Of a DNA stretch of 33,031 nucleotides, positions 24,265 through 32,398 are shown in pieces. The notes below the pieces were generated by a model. It worked only from the letters and a program-made list of their open reading frames with translations. It was not told where the DNA came from and searched no databases. The stretch's first letter is position 1. The number at the start of each line of letters is the position of its first letter. The stretch is from Colwellia sp. (GTDB lineage Bacteria; Pseudomonadota; Gammaproteobacteria; Enterobacterales; Alteromonadaceae). Made by a program: the position numbers and the translations under genes. Where the stretch lies: contig JABSOX010000058.1 in assembly GCA_013215655.1 (NCBI GenBank), forward strand, positions 1-33,031. The letters are read 5' to 3'.

Positions 24265-24855
24265 TTAAATGTTGATTGATTTTGGTATTGGCTTTTTTGT
24301 TAGCCAATGCTCTATCGCTTTTTGTCGTTCAAGCCAAAGTGCTAATTTTTGCTCGGCAGGAGTTACATCGATATAAGCTTGCTGAATTTTTTGATCAAGC
24401 ATCGTTAATTGGTAACGAAGTTGCCCATAATCAGCAGCAGCTTTTTGATTATTTTCTTGCATGGCAACAAGTTGTTGTTGCAATAATTTATTTTGTTCAA
24501 TCAGTGCAATAAGTTGTGCATTGTGATCCACATTGGGTGCACTACTGTAAGGGCTGTCAAATACTATGACCATTAACAAAATAGACGCTGCAAATGAAAT
24601 ACCACTTAACCACCAACGTTGAGCCCTTCGTTTATCTAAATTAAAGCTTACATTCTTTATATGAATTTGTTGTTCAAGCTTTAAAGCTTGCCAACCATCG
24701 TCTAATGAAATTAGTGGTTCAAGGATTACGACCTCTTGCAGATCAATTCTCAACTGCTTTAAAACTTCAGCACGTTGTCGACATGTCGCGCATGATGCAA
24801 TGTGACTTAAGTTACATTCATCTAATTCAATAAGTTGTTGATCATTTAAATGCAC
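24265..24855 (-). CDS. Zinc-finger anti-sigma factor (ZAS type) with coiled-coil periplasmic part
   Basis: Starts at a GTG at 24855 with AGGAG 7 bases upstream, inside the end of the sigma gene (14-bp overlap), a sign of translational coupling. The N-terminus has the ZAS-like motif HIASCATCR (H-x3-C-x2-C) that binds zinc and holds the sigma factor. One membrane helix (about 84-101, WWLSGISFAASILLMVIVF) follows, then a long Gln-rich coiled coil (LIEQNKLLQQQLVAMQEN...) outside. It should sequester the adjacent ECF sigma at the membrane until an envelope signal releases it (family knowledge). The coiled coil could be the contact surface for a partner such as the PDZ protein encoded next; that is a guess. 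Confidence 0.85.
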   Translation of the reverse strand: MHLNDQQLIELDECNLSHIASCATCRQRAEVLKQLRIDLQEVVILEPLISLDDGWQALKLEQQIHIKNVSFNLDKRRAQRWWLSGISFAASILLMVIVFDSPYSSAPNVDHNAQLIALIEQNKLLQQQLVAMQENNQKAAADYGQLRYQLTMLDQKIQQAYIDVTPAEQKLALWLERQKAIEHWLTKKPIPKSINI

Positions 24856-25429
24856 TTTTTTTCTCCTGACTTAATACGAGTTTTTTAAGTTGTATATAGG
24901 CTCTACTGAGCGTTACTTTAGAAAAACTTTCAGATTTTTGATAAAGTTGAGCAATTTCTTTATGGTTATAACCTTCAACTTCATGTAGTAATAAAACGGC
25001 TCTGCTAGTTATTGATAACTGACTTAATAAGAAATCTAAGTCGCGACAACTTTCCAACCAATTGAAATCAAAAAGATCATTTGATGGTATCAAGGTCATA
25101 TCTTCGTCATTTACCAAATTAACTTTATTATCACGATTAATATGGTCAATCGCTACACGCACAGTAATTTGCTTTAGCCAACCAGCAAAAGAGCCATTAA
25201 ACTTATAATCACTAAGGCTTTTCATTGCTTTAATAAAGACCTCTTGAACAAGATCTTGTGCTGTCATTTGGTTATTGCAAATTCGAAAAGCGCTTCTATA
25301 ACAAGCGTCAAAATAGGTTTTATAGATAATTTCAAATGACTCAATATCGCCCTGCTGTGCAAGTTTAATCACACTTTTTGGTAATACCTGTTGGAAACCT
25401 ATTTTTTTCGTCCCTGAAGATATGCTCAT
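24842..25429 (-). CDS. ECF-subfamily RNA polymerase sigma factor
   Basis: 195 residues, the normal ECF length. Region 2 (about 32-102): FEIIYKTYFDACYRSAFRIC, then AQDLVQEVFIKAMKSL and GSFAGWLKQITVRVAIDHINR, the core-binding and -10-recognition helices. Region 4 (about 132-190): LSQLSITSRAVLLLHEVEGYNHKEIAQLYQ and a final helix recognising the -35 box. The order sigma, anti-sigma, envelope protein on one strand is the classic autoregulated layout. Its ribosome-binding site is weak, whereas that of the anti-sigma is strong, consistent with keeping the inhibitor in excess. The stimulus and regulon are unknown; the promoter would lie in 25430-25753. Confidence 0.93.
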   Translation of the reverse strand: MSISSGTKKIGFQQVLPKSVIKLAQQGDIESFEIIYKTYFDACYRSAFRICNNQMTAQDLVQEVFIKAMKSLSDYKFNGSFAGWLKQITVRVAIDHINRDNKVNLVNDEDMTLIPSNDLFDFNWLESCRDLDFLLSQLSITSRAVLLLHEVEGYNHKEIAQLYQKSESFSKVTLSRAYIQLKKLVLSQEKKSAFK

Positions 25430-25753
25430 TCAATTCACAAATATGTTAGTTGTAATCATTAAGACTTGATTAAGAGAAAAAGAGTTACATTTATATCTAC
25501 ATTTGATCTTTATAAGATGTAGCGGCAATACTTTTCCGCCTGCTGACCAAAATACAGAGTACTTCATCTCCAAATAGTATTTTTTATAGTAAAGTGAAAT
25601 AGATATAAAATCTATCTTTTTGAAATTATTGATTATTTTAAACCTAGTGTACTTGGTATAAAACCTGCTATGTCTTTATAAAAAACATAACTAAAAATTG
25701 ATTACCACTATTTTTAGTGCCATCTCGTGCCTCATTATTTAGGGAAGAATACA
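25430..25753. promoter_or_regulatory. Divergent intergenic region
   Basis: About 320 bp between the sigma-factor operon (minus) and a hypothetical gene (plus). It is AT-rich and no gene is seen. It must carry both promoters; I cannot point to a convincing ECF-type -35 (AAC motif) and leave the promoters unassigned. Confidence 0.4.
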
Positions 25754-26287
25754 GTGATAAGTAATATCAATTACTCAGCTATTGTCGATAAAGCAAGAGC
25801 TAGCGGTGCTACTCACGTAAACTTTGAACGACCCAATGAACTATCATCTCTTGCTGGTAATATTAGCGCCGCACAAGATACTGTTACTTTATCAAATTCA
25901 GCCTTAGCACTAATGAGTGGAAAGTCAGTAGAAGAAACAGCTCCAACCTATATTCGCCCACAAACTGCCGCCTCGCTGTTATTAGAAAACAAGCAAGCGA
26001 CTGAGAATGAGCAAAATACGAATGATAATAAAACAGCAAGCGGTTTGAAGTTTTCAGAAATCATGCAATCAATCCTTGATCAACGTTTAGGTATTGACCG
26101 TAAACAATTGGATGAAATAGACGCGATGATTAAAGCTGTAGGTGAAAATGAAAACTTAAGCCAAGAAGAAAAAGATAAAATTATTGAGCAATTACAAGAA
26201 ATGCGCGAAGAAATCATTGAAGAAAGCATAACAAGAAGAGAAGTCGTTAAACAAATGGATAACGACCCTGAGAATGATAACATTTGA
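25754..26287 (+). CDS. Hypothetical acidic protein (177 aa), probably cytoplasmic
   Basis: No family recognised. The GTG at 25754 is chosen because AGGGAAG lies about 7 bases upstream; an in-frame GTG at 25727 lacks a site. There is no signal peptide or membrane helix. The first half has low-complexity, Ala/Ser/Thr-rich sequence (ISAAQDTVTLSNSALALMSG) resembling short flagellar-type or anti-sigma-28-like termini. The second half is a charged helix with a coiled-coil look (RKQLDEIDAMIKAVGENENLSQEEKDKIIEQLQEMREEIIEE). It is divergent from the sigma operon and convergent with the MarR-GNAT gene. The function is unknown. Confidence 0.75.
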   Translation: MISNINYSAIVDKARASGATHVNFERPNELSSLAGNISAAQDTVTLSNSALALMSGKSVEETAPTYIRPQTAASLLLENKQATENEQNTNDNKTASGLKFSEIMQSILDQRLGIDRKQLDEIDAMIKAVGENENLSQEEKDKIIEQLQEMREEIIEESITRREVVKQMDNDPENDNI

Positions 26288-26350
26288 TCATTCAATAAAT
26301 GGTATTAATGCCAAGTAATTTACTAAAAATGGGACTTTTACAATTTAATA

Positions 26351-27295
26351 CTACAACAGTAATTCCATTTGTATATTGCAACGCTCATAAGGGGACGATA
26401 TGCCACTAATTTGTTTAAACCCCAATTTCTTATATAAATTAATTGCAGGTTCAAGCCGTGTATTACTTTCCAAATATATTTTTTTTGCTTTGAGTTGATA
26501 AGCAGCGGTTATAACCCTTTCCCCTAAGATGACTCCTATGCCTTTACCTTTGGCTTTATCAGACACTGCCATTTTAGCCAATTCATAGACATCATCTGAC
26601 ATTTTCAGCAACGCACAACTGCCTACTATTTCACCCTGATAGCAAGCCAAATAAATTTCTCCGCCTTTATCTAATATATATTCTTTTGGTGACTCTAGCG
26701 CATCTAAATCTGCCTGCTCTAACTGCCAGTATTTTTGAATCCACTGTCTATTTAATTCCGCAAAATCATCTTTATATTGATCTGAGTACTCAATGATTTT
26801 AATCAGTGTTTTTTCACGTTTTTTACGCTCTCCTCTAACACGTTGGTAAAAGTTATTTTCATCAAGCCTTAACTCTGTTTGCTCAATAGCTTGCCATAAA
26901 TCAGACTCACTTTCTGCCAGTAGTTCTGTAACTGCTTGTTCCACATCTTGGCATTGCTGTGCTAACAAAGGTTGTAGTTTTTTCCCTTGTTCCGAAAGCT
27001 TAACCACATTTACCCGTGAATCCTCTACGCTTTTTAGCGTTGTGGTGATCCCTTTCTTGGTCATTTCTTTCACTATTTGGCTAACTGAGGCATGACTGTG
27101 ACCAATATCAGAGGCAATTTCAGAAATAGAAGCTTGCTCTTTTTGAGTTAACATAAAAAATACAGGAAACCATTTAGGATCAATGCCAACACCATAAGAC
27201 TCATAGACCTTGGTTGCTTCCGACGTAATCGTATCGGCTAAGCGACGTAATCGACTACCGAGCGCCATTTTTCCTGTTAATGCATAAAAATCCAT
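26351..27295 (-). CDS. MarR-type regulator fused to GNAT acetyltransferase
   Basis: The N-terminal half (about 1-150) is a MarR winged helix: ISEIASDIGHSHASVSQIVKEMTKKGIT is the recognition region and SVEDSRVNVVKLSEQGKKL the wing. The C-terminal half (about 155-314) is a GNAT domain with the acetyl-CoA loop in AVSDKAKGKGIGVILGERVI and the closing LYKKLGFKQI. Such fusions (bifunctional HTH/GNAT) are known, and their acetyl acceptor is usually unknown. The start has GGAGA 5 bases upstream. The upstream gap carries nested inverted repeats (27314-27379) well placed for autoregulation. It lies downstream of the AsnC-type gene on the same strand, 136 bp apart. Confidence 0.9.
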   Translation of the reverse strand: MDFYALTGKMALGSRLRRLADTITSEATKVYESYGVGIDPKWFPVFFMLTQKEQASISEIASDIGHSHASVSQIVKEMTKKGITTTLKSVEDSRVNVVKLSEQGKKLQPLLAQQCQDVEQAVTELLAESESDLWQAIEQTELRLDENNFYQRVRGERKKREKTLIKIIEYSDQYKDDFAELNRQWIQKYWQLEQADLDALESPKEYILDKGGEIYLACYQGEIVGSCALLKMSDDVYELAKMAVSDKAKGKGIGVILGERVITAAYQLKAKKIYLESNTRLEPAINLYKKLGFKQISGISSPYERCNIQMELLL

Positions 27296-27313
27296 AAGTT
27301 CTCCAAGACTGCC

Positions 27314-27379
27314 ATAAGTTACACAACTAAGTTCAAAATGAAATACGTAAGTGCTTACGCATTTAATTATGTAACTTAT
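27314..27379 (-). promoter_or_regulatory. Nested inverted repeats, candidate MarR operator
   Basis: Outer arms ATAAGTTACA (27314-27323) and TGTAACTTAT (27370-27379) match exactly over 10 bases. Between them sits CGTAAG-TG-CTTACG (27346-27359), another perfect inverted repeat. The block lies 19-84 bp upstream of the MarR-GNAT start, where its promoter should be. Confidence 0.6.
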
Positions 27380-27431
27380 TTTATTATTAATGTGATGTCA
27401 ATTTATTTTAAATAAGAGCTAATAATATTAA

Positions 27432-27923
27432 CTAGATAGGAAGGCTTAACCCGGTCTTAACATTATCCATCACCACCATAGAACTAAACTTTTGAATATT
27501 GTCATCAACAAAAAACAACTTTTGGGTTAACTGTTCATACATCAACATGTTTTTTGCGGTGATCACTAAAATAAAATCACTGTCGCCAGTAACATAGAAA
27601 CACTGTTGAACATGTTCATTTATTTGCATTCGTTGTTTAAAATTATCGATATTAGCCGTCCCTCCTTGTTTCATTACCACATTAACGATGACAGTGACGT
27701 AGTTATCCAGTTCAATACCATTAAGAACGGCAATTTCTTTGCTGATCACTTTACTTACTCGCAGCCTTTTTAATCGACGCTGACAGGCAGTTGCCGATAG
27801 TCCAATCATTTGACCAAGTTGCTCACTCGAAATACGGTTATCTCTCTGTAATTCTCTAAGAATTTTTTTATCAAAATCATCCAAATCAATAAGCACCACT
27901 ATAAATAGATATATATGCAGCAT
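27432..27923 (-). CDS. Lrp/AsnC-family transcriptional regulator
   Basis: Typical two-domain layout: an N-terminal helix-turn-helix (DDFDKKILRELQRDNRISSEQLGQMIGLSATACQRRLKRLRVSKVI) and a C-terminal RAM effector domain (YVTVIVNVVMKQGG through HVQQCFYVTGDSDFILVITAKNMLMYEQL). At 163 residues it is slightly long because of an N-terminal hydrophobic stretch (MLHIYLFIVVLID); the true start could be one of the GTG codons just before LIDLDDFDKK, giving about 153-155 residues. It is divergent from the glutathione S-transferase gene with 85 bp between, so it may control that gene. The effector is unknown, usually an amino acid in this family. Confidence 0.92.
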   Translation of the reverse strand: MLHIYLFIVVLIDLDDFDKKILRELQRDNRISSEQLGQMIGLSATACQRRLKRLRVSKVISKEIAVLNGIELDNYVTVIVNVVMKQGGTANIDNFKQRMQINEHVQQCFYVTGDSDFILVITAKNMLMYEQLTQKLFFVDDNIQKFSSMVVMDNVKTGLSLPI

Positions 27924-28008
27924 AACACACTCGTAGCAGTGCCTTTTGCAGCGACACGTATTTCATTATTGTTTATAGTTAATACATCATTATTTAAGCG
28001 GAAAAAAC

Positions 28009-28671
28009 ATGACTCGAATTTTATATACAGGTAACAGAAATGCTTCAAGTTGGGCATTTCGTGCGTGGTTGGCATTACGAGAGCAAAACATTGAATTTAA
28101 AGAAGTTATCGTTGATATTCGCCGACCACAACGTTGGCAGAACCTAGCAGAAATAGGAAAGTTCTCTCCTCCTGCTGCGGTGCCTGTTCTTGTTGATGAC
28201 GATAGTGTTATTTATGACTCAGTCGCAATAATGGAATATGCTAATGAATTGGGTGATGGCTCATTGTTACCACAAGACTTAAAGCTTAGAGCCCAAGCCC
28301 GCTCTCTTGTTGCTTGGCAACATTCAACTTTAGGGAAAGTCTGCGCTTGTCTATCCTTTGAAAGTGCATTTTATAAAAAGAAAAAACAGCTAACAGCAAA
28401 TGAGATACATGACGCAAAATGGATATATTCGCTATGGGAGCAATATTTAACAAAAAATTTAGGCGAGTACCTTTTTGGCGATTTCTCTTTAGCTGACATC
28501 ACAATCCTGCCTACTGTTTTGAGATTAAAGTCACATCTACCCGTACCAGATGACTTTCCACATGTGATTATTTGGATGGATAAATTAATTAATCGGCCTC
28601 ATGTACAAGAGTGGTTAAGTGAAGCCTATAAATTAGACCCTATTTATTGTGAAGGTTATTACAGTAGTTGA
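28009..28671 (+). CDS. Glutathione S-transferase family protein
   Basis: 220 residues, the usual GST length. The N-terminal thioredoxin-like half (MTRILYTGNRNASSWAFRAWLALREQNIEF, with a candidate catalytic Ser in NASSW) carries the conserved VPVLVDDDSVIYDSVAIMEYANE, where cis-Pro and the Asp-Ser pair bind glutathione. The all-helical C-terminal half includes FGDFSLADITILPTVLRL, the N-capping box region. It probably conjugates glutathione to electrophiles or acts in a degradative step. A ribosome-binding site (GCGGAA) precedes the ATG. It is divergent from the AsnC-type regulator and ends at a good terminator. Confidence 0.92.
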   Translation: MTRILYTGNRNASSWAFRAWLALREQNIEFKEVIVDIRRPQRWQNLAEIGKFSPPAAVPVLVDDDSVIYDSVAIMEYANELGDGSLLPQDLKLRAQARSLVAWQHSTLGKVCACLSFESAFYKKKKQLTANEIHDAKWIYSLWEQYLTKNLGEYLFGDFSLADITILPTVLRLKSHLPVPDDFPHVIIWMDKLINRPHVQEWLSEAYKLDPIYCEGYYSS

Positions 28672-28744
28672 TGCCTATTTTCCATTACTTATGACAAGTA
28701 AAATAATTTTTAAGATCGTAAACTTGGCCGTTAAATACCCAACA

Positions 28745-28776
28745 AAAGGCAACATTAATCTGTGTTGCCTTTCTTT
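28745..28776 (+). terminator. Intrinsic terminator after the GST gene
   Basis: Perfect 10-bp arms AAAGGCAACA (28745-28754) and TGTTGCCTTT (28763-28772) with an 8-base loop, followed by CTTTA. It lies 73 bp after the stop codon. Confidence 0.85.
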
Positions 28777-28886
28777 ATCATACAGGTTCTTCTCTAGATT
28801 ACGCACAATCGTTCTATAAAAGGTCATCGTTATCCGTAAGCTTACGGCTCAATTTCTAAGTAACTAAACACCTTTAAAGTAGAAAA

Positions 28887-29624
28887 ATGAAATTCAACAT
28901 ATCCTTAATATTTTCGATGATTACTATATTTTCATTTGTTGCCATGGCAGAACACCCTCATCAAAATGAAAAACTGAAAACATATAAAGAAATAATATTA
29001 TCAAGTCTAAGTTCCGCAGATAATACTCAAAATGGTTCATGGTCATATAAAATCAACAAAACATTAACCGTTAATGGTGAAACAAATATTACTATTGAAA
29101 ATTTTTTTCCTAATAAGAATACTTACCAGCAGTGGAGCTTAGAAAAAATTAATGATGACACTCCAAATAAAAAACAATTAAAAGAATATTTGGCAGACAA
29201 ACAAGAAGAAATTGATGAAGGCATACTTTCATCCGCAGATAAGTCATTGCTCAAATTAATAGATATTAATTCTCTCAAAGTTGAGAAAAGTAATAATGAA
29301 ATTATACAGCTTTCATTTAATGGTTTTTATCCTAAATTTGGCGATGATGCTAAAGGAAAAATAGATGGATTATTAACGCTCGATTTAAAAAAACATTATG
29401 TAAGCCTGATGAAACTCGAGAGCAATGATGAGTTTACTGCAAAAGTAATTTTAAACATTGAACAATGGCAAATTTCACTTCTTTTTAATAAACACGAGCA
29501 GACTATCGTTTTAAAAGAGCGTCAGCTCAACATGAAAGGAACCGTGGCGATTTTCAAAGACATAGAAGTATCTGCAGATGTCACTTTTGATGATTATCAG
29601 TTGATTGAGTCAGCACCAGAATAA
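28887..29624 (+). CDS. Secreted hypothetical protein (245 aa)
   Basis: No family recognised. A signal peptide (1-21, ending AMA) precedes a Lys/Asp/Glu-rich, beta-prone chain without cysteine: repeated strands such as GSWSYKINKTLTVNGETNITIENF, IIQLSFNGFYPKFG, KAKVILNIEQWQISLLF and AIFKDIEVSADVTFDDYQLI suggest a beta-sandwich or lipocalin-like periplasmic protein, but this is only shape. The putative partner is the small membrane protein that follows 32 bp later. The ribosome-binding site is weak. Confidence 0.72.
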   Translation: MKFNISLIFSMITIFSFVAMAEHPHQNEKLKTYKEIILSSLSSADNTQNGSWSYKINKTLTVNGETNITIENFFPNKNTYQQWSLEKINDDTPNKKQLKEYLADKQEEIDEGILSSADKSLLKLIDINSLKVEKSNNEIIQLSFNGFYPKFGDDAKGKIDGLLTLDLKKHYVSLMKLESNDEFTAKVILNIEQWQISLLFNKHEQTIVLKERQLNMKGTVAIFKDIEVSADVTFDDYQLIESAPE

Positions 29625-29656
29625 TTATTATTTAATAAAAAACAGGACTTAACTTA

Positions 29657-29842
29657 ATGACTAATAGCACAAAAGAAAACCATTACAACAAACCAGCGAT
29701 GTCATTTTTACGTAAAAATAGAAAACATTTTACTTTTAGAAAGATCAAATGGTTGTCATTAGCTATTTTTGGCATTTATATATATTTTGATGAAGTATTA
29801 TTACAACAAATAAAAGATGTTCTTTGGGCTATTGTTTACTAG
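29657..29842 (+). CDS. Small single-helix membrane protein, hypothetical (61 aa)
   Basis: Starts at an ATG with AGGA upstream, 32 bp after the secreted hypothetical gene. A basic N-terminus (NHYNKPAMSFLRKNRKHFTFRKIK) precedes one hydrophobic segment (WLSLAIFGIYIYF) and an amphipathic tail (EVLLQQIKDVLWAIVY). The positive-inside rule puts the N-terminus in the cytoplasm. The function is unknown; probably co-transcribed with the gene before it. Confidence 0.6.
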   Translation: MTNSTKENHYNKPAMSFLRKNRKHFTFRKIKWLSLAIFGIYIYFDEVLLQQIKDVLWAIVY

Positions 29843-29947
29843 TTGATAGTCATAAATAGAAACCAGCACTTACACTTCTACAGTTGACTTTGGCTTTAGC
29901 AATATGGATATTGATTGCTCTTTGTATCATTATTTTAAGGTTCTAAT

Positions 29948-30811
29948 TTGTCGCAAGCTATTTCCCGTCAACAAGAGCCAATTCAGCTAGAAAATATTGG
30001 TGCAAAAAAAAATTGGATTTTCAGAGCTAAAGGAAATGTTGAACGCCTAGAAGCTTTTTTTAGTGGCAATGCTTATGGTACTCACCGTCATGATTCATAT
30101 GCAATAAGTATTGCGTTGACCGGTGTGCAGAATTTCAACTATCGTGGCGCATCACGTTTTAATGAACCTGGCCGCTGTATGATCCTTCATCCCGATGAGT
30201 TACATGACGGTCAAGCAGGAACAGAGTTTGGTATGCGTTATCGAGTTGCTTATATCAACCCTGTCGACATCCAAAATGTACTACAAGGCACAGCTTTACC
30301 TTTTATAGAAGATGGGACTTCTAATAACCCAAAACTGTGCCGAGCCGTTTGTAATATTTTAGGCGATCTTAACAATACACTTGACGGACTTGAATACCAA
30401 GATGCTATTCATGATTTAGCAACAGCAATGCAACAGTCAACAAAAACACAGATGAAGTCACATAAAAGTGGTGATTATCGAGCTGTAAAACTTGCCCAAG
30501 AGTTTATTATTGAAAATTTAAACAAGACTATTTCAATGGATGATCTTGAGCAGATAACAGATCGAGATCGATGGCAGCTTTCACGTGATTTTAGAGTCTT
30601 ATTTGGTACCAGTCCCTACCGCTATTTAGTATTACGTCGCCTAGATAAAGCACGAAGTATGATGTTAACGGGTGTTTCTGCCGCTGATACGGCAATCGCC
30701 TGTAATTTTTCGGATCAAAGCCATATGAACCGTCACTTTAAGAAAGCCTTTGGTTTAACTCCTCGTAAATTAACAACCTCGATACAAGCAACCAGACCCA
30801 GTTATATGTAA
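29948..30811 (+). CDS. AraC-family transcriptional regulator
   Basis: The start is a TTG at 29948 with AAGG about 7 bases upstream. The N-terminal cupin (AraC_binding type, about 15-130) shows GTHRHDSYAISIALTGVQNFNYRG and HPDELHDGQ, the sugar- or small-ligand-binding barrel. The C-terminal double helix-turn-helix (about 175-280) ends in SAADTAIACNFSDQSHMNRHFKKAFGLTPRKL, an almost canonical AraC signature. Members of this group often control amino-acid exporters or metabolite genes lying beside them; here the next gene is a GNAT protein on the same strand. The ligand is unknown. Confidence 0.93.
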   Translation: MSQAISRQQEPIQLENIGAKKNWIFRAKGNVERLEAFFSGNAYGTHRHDSYAISIALTGVQNFNYRGASRFNEPGRCMILHPDELHDGQAGTEFGMRYRVAYINPVDIQNVLQGTALPFIEDGTSNNPKLCRAVCNILGDLNNTLDGLEYQDAIHDLATAMQQSTKTQMKSHKSGDYRAVKLAQEFIIENLNKTISMDDLEQITDRDRWQLSRDFRVLFGTSPYRYLVLRRLDKARSMMLTGVSAADTAIACNFSDQSHMNRHFKKAFGLTPRKLTTSIQATRPSYM

Positions 30812-30929
30812 AGAACACGGTTTATTAAGCTACAAAAATCAAATTAAAAGCATGCACAATTGTTCTATTTTTTAGTTTGTATTTTACATAAACTAAACTT
30901 GCTATAGCCGCAGTTGAGTATATAAAAGT

Positions 30930-31361
30930 ATGAATATAAAAATTACCGTCGATAATAATCCTCAATCGATATTATTATCGCAGCAGCTCCGCCGAGAAAT
31001 ATTTGGAGAAGAGCAAGGCATATCCGCGGACTTAGACATTGATGGACTCGATAACAATTCATTTCATGCTCTCGCCTATGATAAATGCCTTGCAATAGGT
31101 ATTGCTCGATTAGCTTTACATAAAAATAACCGTGCACACTTAGCACGTGTTGCTATAAAAAAAGAACATCGTGGTTTAGGTATTGCTACACAACTTATTA
31201 AATCACTGTTAGTAAAAGCGAAAGAATTAAATATTATAGAAGTTGAACTGCATGCCCATGACCATCTGCAAAAATACTATGAATCTTTTGGTTTCACTGA
31301 TACCGGACAAACAGAACAAGTGGGCGATCACCCACTCATAAAAATGTGTTTACGTAATTAA
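30930..31361 (+). CDS. GNAT N-acetyltransferase, ElaA/YjcF-like
   Basis: 143 residues, one GNAT fold. The N-terminal motif LRREIFGEEQGISADLDIDGLDNNSFHALAY is characteristic of the ElaA/YjcF branch. The acetyl-CoA loop is RVAIKKEHRGLGIATQLI, and HAHDHLQKYYESFGF is the C-terminal strand and helix. The substrate is not known for this branch. It follows the AraC gene by 118 bp and converges with the hydrolase gene 22 bp away; no terminator is seen between them. Confidence 0.9.
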   Translation: MNIKITVDNNPQSILLSQQLRREIFGEEQGISADLDIDGLDNNSFHALAYDKCLAIGIARLALHKNNRAHLARVAIKKEHRGLGIATQLIKSLLVKAKELNIIEVELHAHDHLQKYYESFGFTDTGQTEQVGDHPLIKMCLRN

Positions 31362-31383
31362 GATGAAGAGCTAAGGTTAATAA

Positions 31384-32055
31384 CTAAGACAACCTTGCTA
31401 ACAGCCATGCGCCAATATTTTTTAACTGTTCTGGTAAAACACTATGCGGCATCACATAAGACTGCCAAGATGTTTGATAACCATTCTCAGTGAGCAAATC
31501 AAAAGCCATTTTCCCAGCTGACATAGGAACAACGTCATCTTGTGAACCATGTTGCTGTAAAATTGGAGTCGTTTTATTGGCATCACTCAAATCTTGTGGT
31601 AATTGATCTGCTGTCGGTAGATAACATGACAACGCCATAATTCCCGCTAACTTATCGCTATACCTTAAGCCTGTAAATAAACTAACCACACCACCCTGAC
31701 TAAAACCAGCAAGCACTATTTTATTCGCCGGAATGCCTGCATCTACTTGCTCTTTAATAAGTGCATTCACACTAATTTCAGAGGCAAGTACGCCATCCAT
31801 ATCCGCCCTATCGTGTAAATCCATGCTTTTAATATCATACCAAGAGCGCATCACATAACCTTGATTAATCGTTACCGCTTGCTCTGGTGCATGAGGAAAA
31901 ACAAAACGAATACTATGATTTACTGGCAGGCCTAACTCAGGCACGACAGGAGCAAAACCTGCACCAGAGTCTCCCAAACCGTGCAGCCAAATAACACAAG
32001 CTGTGGCGGTTGTTTTTGGTTCAATGGTGATACGTTCTAAGGGTACTACAGACAT
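31384..32055 (-). CDS. Alpha/beta-hydrolase of the carboxylesterase / acyl-protein thioesterase type (PF02230)
   Basis: 223 residues, the full family length with no signal peptide, so cytoplasmic. VIWLHGLGDSGAGF near residue 22 forms the oxyanion region, GFSQGG places the nucleophile at Ser119, HGSQDDVVP supplies the acid (Asp174) and MPHSVLPEQ the His204. PHAPEQAVTINQGYVMRSWYDI is also a family signature. Members hydrolyse short acyl esters or lysophospholipids; the in-vivo substrate is unknown. It is convergent with the GNAT gene and divergent from bfd, with 148 bp between. Confidence 0.93.
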   Translation of the reverse strand: MSVVPLERITIEPKTTATACVIWLHGLGDSGAGFAPVVPELGLPVNHSIRFVFPHAPEQAVTINQGYVMRSWYDIKSMDLHDRADMDGVLASEISVNALIKEQVDAGIPANKIVLAGFSQGGVVSLFTGLRYSDKLAGIMALSCYLPTADQLPQDLSDANKTTPILQQHGSQDDVVPMSAGKMAFDLLTENGYQTSWQSYVMPHSVLPEQLKNIGAWLLARLS

Positions 32056-32144
32056 ATTGCTCTCTTTGCATAATTGATTTGCTTTAATTTCGCGACATCA
32101 TAACGGTTTAATGGACATATTTACAATCTCACCACAAATACACT

Positions 32145-32163
32145 TGATAATCATTCTTATTTA
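32145..32163 (+). promoter_or_regulatory. Fur-like box upstream of bfd
   Basis: TGATAATCATTCTTATTTA contains the central GATAATCATT of the Fur consensus and resembles natural sites of the form GATAATCATTCTCATTT. It lies about 41-59 bp before the bfd start, overlapping the probable promoter, which fits iron repression of bfd as known in other bacteria. Confidence 0.75.
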
Positions 32164-32203
32164 GATTATTATTTCCGTAATTAAATACTGAGCAAAACTT
32201 ATT

Positions 32204-32398
32204 ATGTATGTATGCATCTGCCATGGCGTTACGGATAAACAGATAGAGACTGCTGTTGAAGCTGGCGCGACGACTATGAAAAAATTGTCAGTCGAATTAA
32301 AGGTTGGCTCACAATGTGGAAAATGCTGTCAATGCGCTAAAAAGGTACTAAATAATAAATTAATACTCATTGCTGAACAGCTGCCATGTGTCGCTTAA
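32204..32398 (+). CDS. bfd: Bacterioferritin-associated ferredoxin
   Basis: 64 residues with the Bfd [2Fe-2S] pattern: Cys4 and Cys6 (MYVCICHGVTD) and Cys38 and Cys41 (GSQCGKCCQC), spaced as in E. coli Bfd; two extra cysteines (42 and 44) follow. Bfd passes electrons to bacterioferritin to release stored iron under iron starvation (family knowledge). The Fur-like box upstream agrees. No bacterioferritin gene lies in the window. The ribosome-binding site is weak. Confidence 0.95.
   Translation: MYVCICHGVTDKQIETAVEAGATTMKKLSVELKVGSQCGKCCQCAKKVLNNKLILIAEQLPCVA

Noticed and set aside
28887-29842. Toxin-antitoxin pair
   Set aside because: The first protein has a signal peptide and neither resembles a known toxin or antitoxin.
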